Notes under the pieces: model-generated
What the model was told of the DNA's origin: nothing
Seen by the model: only the letters and a program-made list of their open reading frames with translations
Database searches by the model: none
NCBI RefSeq assembly: GCF_014202635.1
Contig: NZ_JACHHD010000008.1
Span: 27,445-91,444 of the forward strand
DNA: 64,000 nucleotides
Direction: 5' to 3'
Source: Faecalicoccus acidiformans
GTDB taxonomy: Bacteria; Bacillota_I; Bacilli_A; Erysipelotrichales; Erysipelotrichaceae
Part shown: positions 20,696 to 29,659 of the stretch, one piece after another
Numbering within the stretch: position 1 is the stretch's first letter
How the letters are laid out: the number at the start of each line of letters is the position of its first letter
Program-made: the position numbers and the translations under genes

Positions 20696-22125
20696 TGAAT
20701 ACAGAGATCCATGAGGAATGCGGTGTTTTTGGCGTTTTGTCCAGAACTCCTTGTGATTTGGCCCATCTTTCTTATTATGGGCTTTATGCTCTCCAACATC
20801 GGGGACAGGAAAGCTGCGGCATCGTTGTCAATGATGACGGCATTTTTGTTTCGCATAAAGATATGGGGTTGGTCGGAGAAGTCTTTTCTGAAGATGTTTT
20901 ATCACGTTTTCCACAAGGCACCATGGCGGTGGGACATGTTCGCTATGGGACGACCGGAGGATCCAATCGCAAAAATTGCCAGCCTTTGGAAGTCAATCAT
21001 CAAAAAGGAAAAATGGCGTTGGCTCACAATGGCAATTTAAGCAACGCTCTTGAATTAAGAAATCAGCTGGAGCTGACAGGGGCTATTTTTCATACGACCA
21101 GCGATACAGAATTGATTGCTTATTTGATTACCAAAGAAAGACTGAAAACGCCTTCGATCGAAGAGGCGTTATCTTCGACAATGAATATCTTGGAAGGAGC
21201 TTATTCGCTGGTTTTGATGTCTGCGCAGAAACTGATCTGTGCGCGGGATCCTTATGGATTTCGCCCTTTATGTTATGGAAAGACCGACGATGGAAAGATC
21301 GTGGTCGCCTCGGAAAGCTGCGCCATTAAAGCCATCGGGGCAAAAGTCGTTCGTGATGTGCAGCCTGGAGAGATCATGATATTTAGTCAGGACGGCATGA
21401 TTTCAAATCAGGAGCATTGTCACAAACGGCCTAAAAAATTCTGTATTTTTGAATACATCTATTTCTCTCGTCCTGATTCGGTGATTGAAGGAGTTTCAGT
21501 TCACGCTTCTCGCATCAAGGCTGGAAAGATCCTGGCTCAAAGACATCCGGTTGAAGCCGATGTCGTAGTGGGAGCACCGGATTCGGGTCTGGATGCGGCC
21601 TTAGGCTTCAGTATGGAAGCGGGAATTCCTTATGGGATGGGATTTATAAAAAACAAATATATCGGAAGAACCTTTATCTCTCCGGGCAAAGGGGAACGCC
21701 TGGATGGGTTAAAGATCAAACTGGCCGCAATCGAAGAAAGCGTAAAGGGAAAACGAGTCGTTTTAGTGGATGACTCCATTGTTCGCGGCAACACCATGGG
21801 GCGTATAGTCGGCTTGCTTCGGGAAGCCGGGGCACAGGAAGTGCATGTTCGCATTTCGTCGCCGCCTTTTCTGCATCCTTGTTTTTACGGAACAGACATC
21901 GATTCTCAGGAGCATCTGATTGCCTGTCAATATGATATCCGTCAAATTTGCCAAAAGATCGGGGCGGATTCTTTGGGATATCTGCCGATCGATGCTTTGC
22001 ATGAGCTTGCCGGAAACAACGGATTTTGCGATGCTTGCTTCAGCGGATGTTACCCGACAAAGATTCCTGAGGATCCGCGAAAAGATCGATTTGAACAAAG
22101 GTTATCCGAAATCAGGCGTTCATAA
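20695..22125 (+). CDS. purF: Amidophosphoribosyltransferase
   Basis: A 476-residue enzyme, first step of purine synthesis (PRPP + glutamine). A short propeptide MNTEIHEE precedes the expected mature Cys9 (CGVFG). PRPP loop VVLVDDSIVRGNTMG is present, and Cys residues near the C terminus (GFCDACFSGC) match the Bacillus-type Fe-S cluster ligands. I prefer ATG 20695 over GTG 20692: the AAGGAGG site is then 7 bases away. No strong terminator directly follows; the amt promoter begins 15 bases after the stop. Other purine genes are not nearby. Confidence 0.95.
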
Positions 22126-22139
22126 ACTTGAAAAACTCA

Positions 22140-22168
22140 TTGACAATTCGCAAAACTCATAGTATAAA
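22140..22168 (+). promoter_or_regulatory. Promoter of amt-PII gene
   Basis: TTGACA (22140-22145), 17 bp, TATAAA (22163-22168): near-consensus. Transcription should begin at about 22175, only a few bases before the first leader hairpin. Confidence 0.8.
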
Positions 22169-22178
22169 CTTCAGGTAT

Positions 22179-22300
22179 AAAGGCAAGGGCGTCTTTAAGC
22201 ATAGGCTTAAAGACGTCCTTTTCTTTGATAGAATGAAAAGATAAAAATTGAAAGGCAAAGAAGTCTGTCGTGTTGATCGAGGGCATCTTTGCCTTTTCTT
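22179..22300 (+). promoter_or_regulatory. amt leader with two tandem terminators and two ANTAR-type hairpins
   Basis: Terminator 1: 14-bp perfect stem (22187-22200 with 22205-22218), tetraloop, then TTTTCTTT. Overlapping its left arm is a 6-bp hairpin (22179-22184 with 22191-22196) whose hexaloop AAGGGC has A1 and G4. Terminator 2: 11-bp stem (22251-22261 with 22286-22296), then TTCTTTT. Its left arm is overlapped by a 4-bp hairpin (22253-22256 with 22263-22266) with hexaloop AAAGAA, again A1 and G4. Each small hairpin is mutually exclusive with its terminator. This matches ANTAR-controlled antitermination, with the regulator gene 14 kb upstream next to glnA. Confidence 0.7.
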
Positions 22301-22387
22301 TTAGAAGGAGGAGATACAGACACAATAAGGAAGGATATTGGTTGTTGGATCATTTTATATCGGAGAGAAATAAGGAGGGATCGATTT

Positions 22388-24106
22388 ATGGAAATGACGA
22401 TGATCATAGACACATTTTGGGTCTTGGTGGCAGCTGTTTTGGTTTTCTTTATGAATTTGGGCTTTGCGTCTTTAGAAGCAGGAATGGCCAGATCGAAGAA
22501 TACGGTAAATATTTTATCGAAAAACTTTATTGTTTTTGCGGTATCCTCACTAGGTTTCATGTTGTTGGGATGGGGATTGATGTTTGGAGGCGATAATGGT
22601 TTTATCGGGACAGATCATTTATTTATCCTAGGTTCTAGCGATGTATCCTTCTACAATGATACATTGACATCGAATGTGCCGTTTTGGGGAAAATTCTTCT
22701 TCCAGCTGGTATTTTGCGGAACGGCCGCAACGATCGTTTCGGGAGCAGTAGCAGAAAGAATCAAATATGTTTCTTTCATCCTCTTTTCATTTGTATTAAC
22801 TTTGATTATTTATCCTATCGTGGGTCACTGGGTCTGGGGTGGCGGCTGGCTTTCGGATCTGGGCTTTCTGGATTTCGCGGGTGATACCGTTGTTCATTCG
22901 CTGGGAGGATGGGCCGCTCTAGCGGGGGCGCTTATTTTAGGACCTCGAATCGGGAAATATGGAAAAGATGGCAAACCTAAGGCCATACCCGGGCATAATA
23001 TGTCTTTGGCTGTCATCGGGTTGTTTGTATTGTGGCTAGGCTGGTTTGGGTTCAATCCAGGATCTACGATGAGTTTTCAAAATCCTTCGGATGTAATGCA
23101 CATATTGATGACAACGAATACATCGGCCATCATGGCGGTTTTGACATCAACGATCACTTCTTGGATCTTTATCGGGAAACCGGATCTAGGCATGACGATC
23201 AACGGCTGCCTTGCGGGATTGGTCGCAATTACCGGAGGCTGTGCTTATATTTCCGTTGTCGATTCTTTGATCATCGGTGCTATGGCAGGGGTACTTGTTG
23301 TAGTTCTTGTGTTGTTTTTTGACCGAATCCACGTGGATGATCCGGTCGGTGCCACATCTGTCCATCTGGGATGTGGAGTTTTTGGAACGATCTGCGTGGG
23401 ATTGTTTGCCCAAGAGGGAGCTACGACTTTGTCGGCAGTCAATGGATTATTCTATGGCGGCGGATGGGGATTATTAGGAATCCAACTTGTAGGAATTCTT
23501 TCGGTAGGTGCTTTTGTTTTTGTGAGCACTTATATCTTTTGGTGGATCTTGAAAAAGACAGTAGGGATCCGTGTATCTAGAGAAGAGGAAATTGCCGGAC
23601 TGGATATTGGAGAACATGGCAATTTTGCTTATCCGGATTTTGTTCAGGCGGTTGAGAATATAGATTATGATCTGGAAGAAAAACAAAGCGAGAAGTTAGA
23701 TGATATGCCTGTCTTAGAAACAAGGCCTGTTCAAGAGAGAACACAGAGCAGTTTGATCAAAAAGGTAGAGATCATTTGTAAAGAATCGCGATTAGAATCC
23801 TTGAAATCAGCTATGGCTTCGATTGGAATCACTGGCATGACCGTATCGCATGTTCTCGGTTATGGAGTTCAAAAAGGCAAACTGGAATATTATCGCGGAG
23901 CGCCTGTTGAAGCAAATCTTCTGCCGAAAGTCCAAGTGGATATTGTTGTCGGCAGCGTTCCAGTCAGCACGGTGGTTGCAGCCGCCAAAAAGGTTTTGTA
24001 TACCGGTCATATTGGAGATGGCAAGATTTTTATCTATGATGTTGAGAATGCGATCAAGGTACGTACCGGTGAAGAAGGGCAGGATGCCTTGCAAGGCGAG
24101 GAGTAA
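22388..24106 (+). CDS. amt: Ammonium transporter fused to a PII signalling domain
   Basis: A 572-residue fusion. Residues 1-430 are an Amt channel (LGFASLEAGMARSKN; pore His regions HSLGGWAALAGA and SVHLGCGVFGTI). Residues about 454-572 are a complete PII (GlnK/GlnB) domain: KKVEIICKESRLESLKSAM, T-loop GYGVQKGKLEYYRGAP, PKVQVDIVV, and GHIGDGKIFIYDVENAIKVRTGE. Free PII proteins plug Amt pores in response to ATP/ADP and 2-oxoglutarate; here the plug is tethered. The Tyr that is uridylylated in proteobacteria (RGAEY) is replaced (RGAPV). Start 22388 has GGAGGGATC upstream. Expression is probably controlled by the two-terminator leader. Confidence 0.93.
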   Translation: MEMTMIIDTFWVLVAAVLVFFMNLGFASLEAGMARSKNTVNILSKNFIVFAVSSLGFMLLGWGLMFGGDNGFIGTDHLFILGSSDVSFYNDTLTSNVPFWGKFFFQLVFCGTAATIVSGAVAERIKYVSFILFSFVLTLIIYPIVGHWVWGGGWLSDLGFLDFAGDTVVHSLGGWAALAGALILGPRIGKYGKDGKPKAIPGHNMSLAVIGLFVLWLGWFGFNPGSTMSFQNPSDVMHILMTTNTSAIMAVLTSTITSWIFIGKPDLGMTINGCLAGLVAITGGCAYISVVDSLIIGAMAGVLVVVLVLFFDRIHVDDPVGATSVHLGCGVFGTICVGLFAQEGATTLSAVNGLFYGGGWGLLGIQLVGILSVGAFVFVSTYIFWWILKKTVGIRVSREEEIAGLDIGEHGNFAYPDFVQAVENIDYDLEEKQSEKLDDMPVLETRPVQERTQSSLIKKVEIICKESRLESLKSAMASIGITGMTVSHVLGYGVQKGKLEYYRGAPVEANLLPKVQVDIVVGSVPVSTVVAAAKKVLYTGHIGDGKIFIYDVENAIKVRTGEEGQDALQGEE

Positions 24107-24117
24107 AGCAGCTAGAG

Positions 24118-24149
24118 AAAGGATCCCATTTTATGGATCCTTTTCTTTT
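24118..24149 (+). terminator. Terminator after amt
   Basis: Stem 24118-24126 with 24135-24143 (AAAGGATCC pairs), 8-base loop, then CTTTT. Confidence 0.85.
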
Positions 24150-24218
24150 GGGGATTAATACCATCTTTAGATGGAGTCTGGTACAATGATTGTAAAGTGT
24201 AGGAGTGATTGTTGTACT

Positions 24219-25892
24219 ATGAAAAAGAATTTTAATTTTCATGTTCATTCAAATTTTAAAAATTCGATACCTCGTCCGCAAAAAAAGAAGACAAAGGTTC
24301 TCCTGCTGGCGGGCTGGATTATAGCTGGAGCAGTTTATTACTATTTCAATCATCCGGTCTTGAATATCAAAACGGTTTTTTTCTTTTCCTATGTTTTTTA
24401 TGGATTGGTTTTGATTTGGATTCTTTCTTTGTTTTTTGAGCCGAAACAAATTGTATATGATTCGAAAAAGAAATCGTTTTTCGGAACAGTTTTTACGGTT
24501 GTGATCTTGGCTGGTGTATTGTGGGCCGGCGGATCGATGTTGATCTGCAGTCCGGTTTTTATGGCAAAATCCTTTGCGAATCGAATCGAGATCCAAAATG
24601 TGGATTTTGATAAAGTAAAGGAAGTCGACTTCACCAAGACACCGATCATCGATCGTGATTCTACGATTGTTTTAGGTGACCGTGTTATGGGGGAGATGCC
24701 GGAACTGGTATCACAGTTTGAGGTCAGTACGGAGTATACGCAAATTTCGTATAAAGACAGCGTTTATAGAGTGACGCCTTTGGAATACGCAGGATTTTTT
24801 AAGTTCATGGGAAATTATAAAGAAGGAATACCGGCGTATATCTTGGTTAATTCTGTGACCGGAGAAGCAGAACTGGTTCGTTTATCTGATCTGGGACTGG
24901 ATGGGATGAAGTACGTACCTTCTGGTTATTTTAATTACGACTTGTATCGAAAACTGCAGATGCAGTATCCAACCACAATTTTTGGGGATCCATCTTTTGA
25001 AATTGATGAGGAAGGTCATCCTTGGTATATTTGTACAACTTATGATTATGCGGCTTTTGAAAGTCGAAAAATGGTATCGGGCGTGATCTTGTTTGATCCT
25101 ATTACAGGTGAATCGACAAAATACGATGATGTTCTGGATGCGCCGACTTGGATCGATCGCATTTATCCGGAATCTCTGGTAACGGAACAAGTTGATCAGA
25201 ACGGATCTTTACAGAATGGGTTTATCAATTCGATCATCGGCCAAAAGAATGTTACATACACCAGTGAAGGCTATAATTATTTAGAACAAGATGGCGATAT
25301 CTATATTTATTCTGGAATCACATCGGCCAATAAAGATTCTAGTAATTTAGGGTTTGTCCTTGTGAATTTGCGCACGCACGAAGCGATGAAGATCACTTCG
25401 CCGGGAGCCAACGAAACCAGCGCCATGGCCTCGGCCGAAGGGGAAGTCAAGAATTACGGATACACTTCGACATTTCCGCTGTTGGTGAATGTCAATGGAC
25501 ATCCGGTTTATATGATGGCGTTGAAAGACGACAGCGGTTTGATCAAAATGTATGCGATGGTAGATGCCAGCGATTACCAAAAGGTAGCGACGATCTCTTC
25601 CGATGAGGGATTTGAAAATCTGAAGAAGAATTTTATAGCTCTTGAAGGAGGCAATGCGCCAGATGCAGAAGATTTGCAGACAAAAGAGATCACGATCAAT
25701 ACGGTACAAATTTTGACTATTGAAGATACGACCAAATGTTTTATGACAGATAGTGAAAACAATCGTTATAAGATTACATTATCCACTAAAAATGAAGATG
25801 TTGTGGCGTTCTTAAAAGCCGGAGATGAAGTTTCGATTACTTATATTCCGGCAGAAGATGTCAATGCGATCCAGAAGATAGAAAGAAAGTAA
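24219..25892 (+). CDS. Conserved membrane protein of unknown function
   Basis: A 557-residue protein with three N-terminal hydrophobic helices (about 27-45, 52-72, 90-112) and a large outside domain (about 120-557), mostly beta-strand-like with repeated phrases such as YILVNSVTGEAELVRL and VILFDPITGE that look like beta-propeller-type strands. I do not recognise the family. I chose ATG 24219, since TACAAT at 24182-24187 looks like the -10 box and would exclude the upstream ATG; the AGGAG site is a little far (about 13 bases). The DUF3089 lipoprotein follows after 27 bases, probably the same transcript. Confidence 0.65.
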   Translation: MKKNFNFHVHSNFKNSIPRPQKKKTKVLLLAGWIIAGAVYYYFNHPVLNIKTVFFFSYVFYGLVLIWILSLFFEPKQIVYDSKKKSFFGTVFTVVILAGVLWAGGSMLICSPVFMAKSFANRIEIQNVDFDKVKEVDFTKTPIIDRDSTIVLGDRVMGEMPELVSQFEVSTEYTQISYKDSVYRVTPLEYAGFFKFMGNYKEGIPAYILVNSVTGEAELVRLSDLGLDGMKYVPSGYFNYDLYRKLQMQYPTTIFGDPSFEIDEEGHPWYICTTYDYAAFESRKMVSGVILFDPITGESTKYDDVLDAPTWIDRIYPESLVTEQVDQNGSLQNGFINSIIGQKNVTYTSEGYNYLEQDGDIYIYSGITSANKDSSNLGFVLVNLRTHEAMKITSPGANETSAMASAEGEVKNYGYTSTFPLLVNVNGHPVYMMALKDDSGLIKMYAMVDASDYQKVATISSDEGFENLKKNFIALEGGNAPDAEDLQTKEITINTVQILTIEDTTKCFMTDSENNRYKITLSTKNEDVVAFLKAGDEVSITYIPAEDVNAIQKIERK

Positions 25893-25919
25893 AAGGCGAT
25901 TCTGAAGAGGTTTTTGGTT

Positions 25920-26915
25920 ATGTCTGGAAAGAGTATTCGTTCTATCCTGATCGTCTTTTGTCTTTGCCTGGGTCTTAATCTTTACGGATGTTCTGTTGAT
26001 CCGGAACTTTATTCTCAAGAAGAGAATTGGGCTTATTTAGAAACAGAGGTTTCGGATCCTAAAGCTGATGTGTTCTTTCTTTGTCCCTCTGTTTATAGCG
26101 GGGATGAAGATTCCTATAACATGTCTTTGCGGGATAAGGAAACGAAAGCAAGTTTTGTGGGTGCCATCAATATGGAAAAAGACATCTATGATGATGAAGA
26201 TACGCGTTTCTTTGCGCCCTTCTATCAACAAATAGGCCTGAATGTTTACGAGATGACACCGCAAGAGAGAGAACCTTATTTAGAGATTGCGTATCAAGAT
26301 GTGAAAGAAGCGTTTTTATACTATCTGGAACACTACAATGAAGGCAATCCCATTGTGTTGGCCGGATTCTCTCAAGGTGCAGATATGTGCTTGAGATTAT
26401 TGAAAGATGTTTTCGAAGATGCTTCTTTACAAGAGCGTTTAGTTGCATGTTATGCGATCGGGTGGCAAATCTCGGACGAAGAGCTGGAAAACTATCCTCA
26501 ATTAAAAATGGCACAGAACGAAACCGACACCGTAGTCATCATTTCTTTTAACAGTGAAGCGGAGGAGATTGAGGATTCTTTGATGATCCCGGAAGGGTCG
26601 CGCTCCTATGCCATTAATCCGTTGAATTGGAAAACCGATAGTACATTCGCAGATCGATCCTTGAATCAAGGCGCCTGTTTTACAGATTATGACGGGCAGA
26701 TCAACCAGGAGATCCCCGCATTAACGGGCGCTTATATCGATGAAGAACGAGGGGCCTTAAAAGTGATCGATGTATCGGCTAAAGAGTATCCGGCAGGTCT
26801 TTCGATCTTTGAAGAGGGAATCTATCATTTGTATGACTATCAATTCTTCTATAGAAACTTACAGGAGAATGTAGATAAGCGCATTGATGCTTATCTGGAT
26901 CAATCGGCCCTTTGA
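25920..26915 (+). CDS. DUF3089 family lipoprotein (alpha/beta hydrolase)
   Basis: A 331-residue lipoprotein; signal peptide with lipobox LYGC. The body resembles DUF3089: DVFFLCPSVYSGD, AFYQQIGLN-like block, and the nucleophile elbow GFSQG (about residue 145), typical of alpha/beta hydrolases. Substrate unknown. ATG 25920 fits the GAAGAGG site (9 bases); the TTG six bases earlier is too close. The stop codon lies in the loop of the terminator. Probably cotranscribed with the membrane protein upstream. Confidence 0.8.
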   Translation: MSGKSIRSILIVFCLCLGLNLYGCSVDPELYSQEENWAYLETEVSDPKADVFFLCPSVYSGDEDSYNMSLRDKETKASFVGAINMEKDIYDDEDTRFFAPFYQQIGLNVYEMTPQEREPYLEIAYQDVKEAFLYYLEHYNEGNPIVLAGFSQGADMCLRLLKDVFEDASLQERLVACYAIGWQISDEELENYPQLKMAQNETDTVVIISFNSEAEEIEDSLMIPEGSRSYAINPLNWKTDSTFADRSLNQGACFTDYDGQINQEIPALTGAYIDEERGALKVIDVSAKEYPAGLSIFEEGIYHLYDYQFFYRNLQENVDKRIDAYLDQSAL

Positions 26916-26926
26916 GGGCTTTTTTG
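26907..26926 (+). terminator. Terminator overlapping DUF3089 stop codon
   Basis: GCCC/GGGC stem (26907-26910 with 26916-26919), loop TTTGA contains the stop codon, followed by TTTTTTG. Confidence 0.75.
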
Positions 26927-26959
26927 TTTACTCAAGCGTGGTCTTTTCTTGGATAAAAA

Positions 26960-26988
26960 TTTACAAAAATGTTGATATTTATTATAAT
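26960..26988 (+). promoter_or_regulatory. Promoter of pnuC-like gene
   Basis: TTTACA (26960-26965), 17 bp, TATAAT (26983-26988). Confidence 0.65.
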
Positions 26989-27034
26989 AAACCCGCTTTA
27001 GAAAATCGGAATTTTGATTAAGAAGGGAGCTTTT

Positions 27035-28264
27035 ATGAACACTTTTTTTCAAAAAAATATGGAACCAAATAAAAAAATCAGAACGATTGAGATCCTGATC
27101 TTGATTTTATTGATTATTGGTTCGATTGCTTCTTTTGGTTGGGGTGTTTCTAAGGTCAATACTCCGGTAGAGCAGCTGACTTACGTTCGATCTGTGGAAA
27201 TGACACGAGATACGAGTCTGGAAGATTACGATGGGGAAGAAAATGCGATGTGTGATGTCACCTATCGAAACGGCGACCAGACCATGGTGATCACCTATCC
27301 ATATGAAGAATACGAACAGTTGGATGCACAAACCATCACCGCCTATGAATTTAAAGGACCGAACGATACGAACCTTTATTTTGATCATCAGGATGTATCT
27401 CTATCGCAAGCGCAATACGCTTATGAACAAACCATAGCCAACGAAACGATGCCGGTTTTCAACTTTGCGAACGCGGCAGTGATCCTGGTGTTGTCGGTTT
27501 TGATCATGATGCTCTTTTCCCGGCAGTTTACGACCTATGAAAAATCATGGTTTTTATCCATCATGGTCCTGGCCACGATCTTCTCGGTTCTGTTTCCGGA
27601 AGAAAGTGCCAACGGGATCAACGGCATTCTGATCATGTGGCTGTATCTGCTGGATACGTTCTTAAATATTTTATGTGAATTATTGATTTCGAAACAATCC
27701 AGATACAACTTCTTAGTCTCCGTACTGGTGGAGATCACGGAGATCGTGATGTCACTTGTTTTGATGTATCGGTTTGCGACCTTGGCGACGACGTTGTTGT
27801 TCTGGCTGCCGATCGATATCATCAGCTACATCAACTGGTCGCGCCATAAAGACCAGCAGGAAGATGAATTGACGGTGGTACGCCGTTTAAAAGGATGGCA
27901 AGAAGTTCTGGTCATTGCGGGAATCGTCGTATGGACTATTGTGGTGGGCTATTTGATCAGTGGTTTGGATATTGCGACAGATTTCTATCATAATCAATCA
28001 TTAGAAACCGCCATCATTTATATTGATGCTTGTGCTTCTGCGGTAGGGATAGCCAACGGATTGTTTATCTTTTTCCGCTTCCGGGAACAGTGGATCGCCT
28101 GGTATATCTGTGCTGCCTTGGAGGCTGTCATCAATGTGATCTCAGGACAATATGTCTTATTGATTTTGAAACTGGGCTATTTTACCAATACGACGTATGG
28201 TTATATCAAATGGAGCCAATATATCAAATCGCACCAGGAAGAGAAGAAGTTATCGATCTTCTGA
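27035..28264 (+). CDS. PnuC-like transporter with N-terminal extracytoplasmic domain
   Basis: A 409-residue protein. The C-terminal part (about 135-400) has seven helices and PnuC features: LPIDIISYINWSRHK, and the end REQWIAWYICAALEAVINV followed by GYFTNTTYGYIKWSQY. PnuC proteins take up nicotinamide riboside or related vitamins. The N-terminal 135 residues are extra: one helix (18-40) and a soluble outside domain (about 41-135). ATG 27035 has a GAAGGGAG site; TTG 27014 is a weaker alternative. Vitamin specificity cannot be told from sequence; no riboswitch was recognised upstream. Confidence 0.75.
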   Translation: MNTFFQKNMEPNKKIRTIEILILILLIIGSIASFGWGVSKVNTPVEQLTYVRSVEMTRDTSLEDYDGEENAMCDVTYRNGDQTMVITYPYEEYEQLDAQTITAYEFKGPNDTNLYFDHQDVSLSQAQYAYEQTIANETMPVFNFANAAVILVLSVLIMMLFSRQFTTYEKSWFLSIMVLATIFSVLFPEESANGINGILIMWLYLLDTFLNILCELLISKQSRYNFLVSVLVEITEIVMSLVLMYRFATLATTLLFWLPIDIISYINWSRHKDQQEDELTVVRRLKGWQEVLVIAGIVVWTIVVGYLISGLDIATDFYHNQSLETAIIYIDACASAVGIANGLFIFFRFREQWIAWYICAALEAVINVISGQYVLLILKLGYFTNTTYGYIKWSQYIKSHQEEKKLSIF

Positions 28265-28271
28265 TAAATTC

Positions 28272-28300
28272 TTGAGGAAGTTGGTCAGGACTGTTACAAT
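28272..28300 (+). promoter_or_regulatory. Promoter of efp
   Basis: TTGAGG (28272-28277), 17 bp, TACAAT (28295-28300), located just after the pnuC-like stop. Confidence 0.65.
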
Positions 28301-28334
28301 ATAGCGTGTAAAACAAATATGAGGAGTGAATATT

Positions 28335-28892
28335 ATGGCAATTTCGGCAGGAGATTTTAGAACAGGATTAACGTTGATCGTAGATGGAGATCCTTGGCAA
28401 GTGTTGGATTTCCAACATGTAAAACCAGGAAAAGGGGCTGCCATCTTAAAAACAAAGATGAAGAACTTAAAGACAGGAAATATTCAGGAAAGAAACTTTA
28501 ATGCCAATACTAAATTTGAACAGGCAAATATTTCCAAGAAGACAGCTCAATATTCTTATTCGGCAGATTCGATGTATTATTTCATGGATATGGAAACATA
28601 TGACACTTATGAATTATCTGAAGACCAAATCGGCTTCAATAAATATTTCATTGTAGAAGGAGCAGAGGTGTCGTTGATGTTCTTTGACGGCATGTTGTTG
28701 TCGGTATCGGTTCCGGAAAAAGTAGAATTGACCGTGGCAGAAACCGATGCCGCCATCAAAGGGGCACCATCAAACCAGACCAAAGATGCGGTAACCGATA
28801 CGGGACTTTCTTTACGAGTTCCTCAGTTTATCGAACCGGGCGAAAAGATCGTTGTGTTCTCAACGGATGGGAAATACGCAGGAAGAGCTTAA
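28335..28892 (+). CDS. efp: Elongation factor P
   Basis: A 185-residue EF-P, the usual length, with KOW-like N-terminal domain (SAGDFRTGLTLIVDGDPW), and two OB domains ending GEKIVVFSTDGKYAGRA. It relieves ribosome stalling at polyproline. The tip of the first domain reads HVKPGKGAA, with Lys in the position modified in many bacteria. ATG 28335 follows GAGGAG by 8 bases; GTG 28326 overlaps that site and is rejected. A terminator begins inside its last codons. Confidence 0.96.
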   Translation: MAISAGDFRTGLTLIVDGDPWQVLDFQHVKPGKGAAILKTKMKNLKTGNIQERNFNANTKFEQANISKKTAQYSYSADSMYYFMDMETYDTYELSEDQIGFNKYFIVEGAEVSLMFFDGMLLSVSVPEKVELTVAETDAAIKGAPSNQTKDAVTDTGLSLRVPQFIEPGEKIVVFSTDGKYAGRA

Positions 28893-28906
28893 GAGCTCTT
28901 CTTTTT
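28882..28906 (+). terminator. Terminator at the end of efp
   Basis: 8-bp stem GAAGAGCT/AGCTCTTC (28882-28889 with 28894-28901), loop TAAG, then TTTTT. It ends 6 bases before the SDR start codon. Confidence 0.75.
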
Positions 28907-28912
28907 CAAATT

Positions 28913-29659
28913 ATGAACAAAGTTGTATTGATTACCGGTGCGGCACAAGGAATAGGGAAGGCCATTGCCTGGGAACTCGCAAAGCATCAGTATGATATCG
29001 TGATCAATTATCATACTTCCCAACAAGCCGCTGCCGATTTGAAATCTGAGATCATCGAGAACTTCGGGGTCCGCTGTTTAACGATCGGGGCGGATGTATC
29101 CGATCCCGAACAAGTGGATCAGATGATCACACAAGTAGAAGAACAGTTAGGCGGAGTTGATATCTTGATCAACAATGCCGCGATCGATCTTTCGAATTTA
29201 TTTCATCTAAAAAATGCCGAGGAATTTCGAAGAACCTTGGATGTGAATGTCATCGGTGCTTTCAACTGCAGCAAGCGAGTCTATGAACACATGTTGAAAC
29301 AAGAATATGGGCGCATCATCAATATCGCTTCCACCAACGGCATCAACACATATTATCCTATGTGTATCGATTATGATGCCTCCAAAGCGGCCTTGATTTC
29401 TTTGACCCATAACTTAGCTTTTGAAATGGGGCCTTATGTGCATGTCAACTGTATTGCGCCAGGATTTATCGGGACCGAGAATGAACTGGACGGCTATGAT
29501 GAGGAATTCTTAAAGGAAGAAGTGGAAAAAATCATGGTCAAACGTTATGGCGATCCGCAAGAAGTCGCTTATCTGGTTCGGTTTTTGATCAGTGATCAGG
29601 CGGACTATATCAACAACACCGTGATCCGTATTGACGGCGGACAGATTGGCAGCTGTTAA
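28913..29659 (+). CDS. SDR family oxidoreductase (FabG-like)
   Basis: A 248-residue short-chain dehydrogenase: NAD(P) motif TGAAQGIGKAIA, NNAAID, catalytic Ser in NIASTNG and YDASK Tyr/Lys pair, all in normal order. Most like 3-oxoacyl-ACP reductases, but a lone gene outside a fatty-acid cluster, so substrate is open. The start has no ribosome site: efp's terminator ends 6 bases upstream, so translation may depend on efp readthrough or on a weak unseen start. Its stop overlaps the stop of the convergent lipoprotein gene in a shared TTAA. Confidence 0.85.
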   Translation: MNKVVLITGAAQGIGKAIAWELAKHQYDIVINYHTSQQAAADLKSEIIENFGVRCLTIGADVSDPEQVDQMITQVEEQLGGVDILINNAAIDLSNLFHLKNAEEFRRTLDVNVIGAFNCSKRVYEHMLKQEYGRIINIASTNGINTYYPMCIDYDASKAALISLTHNLAFEMGPYVHVNCIAPGFIGTENELDGYDEEFLKEEVEKIMVKRYGDPQEVAYLVRFLISDQADYINNTVIRIDGGQIGSC

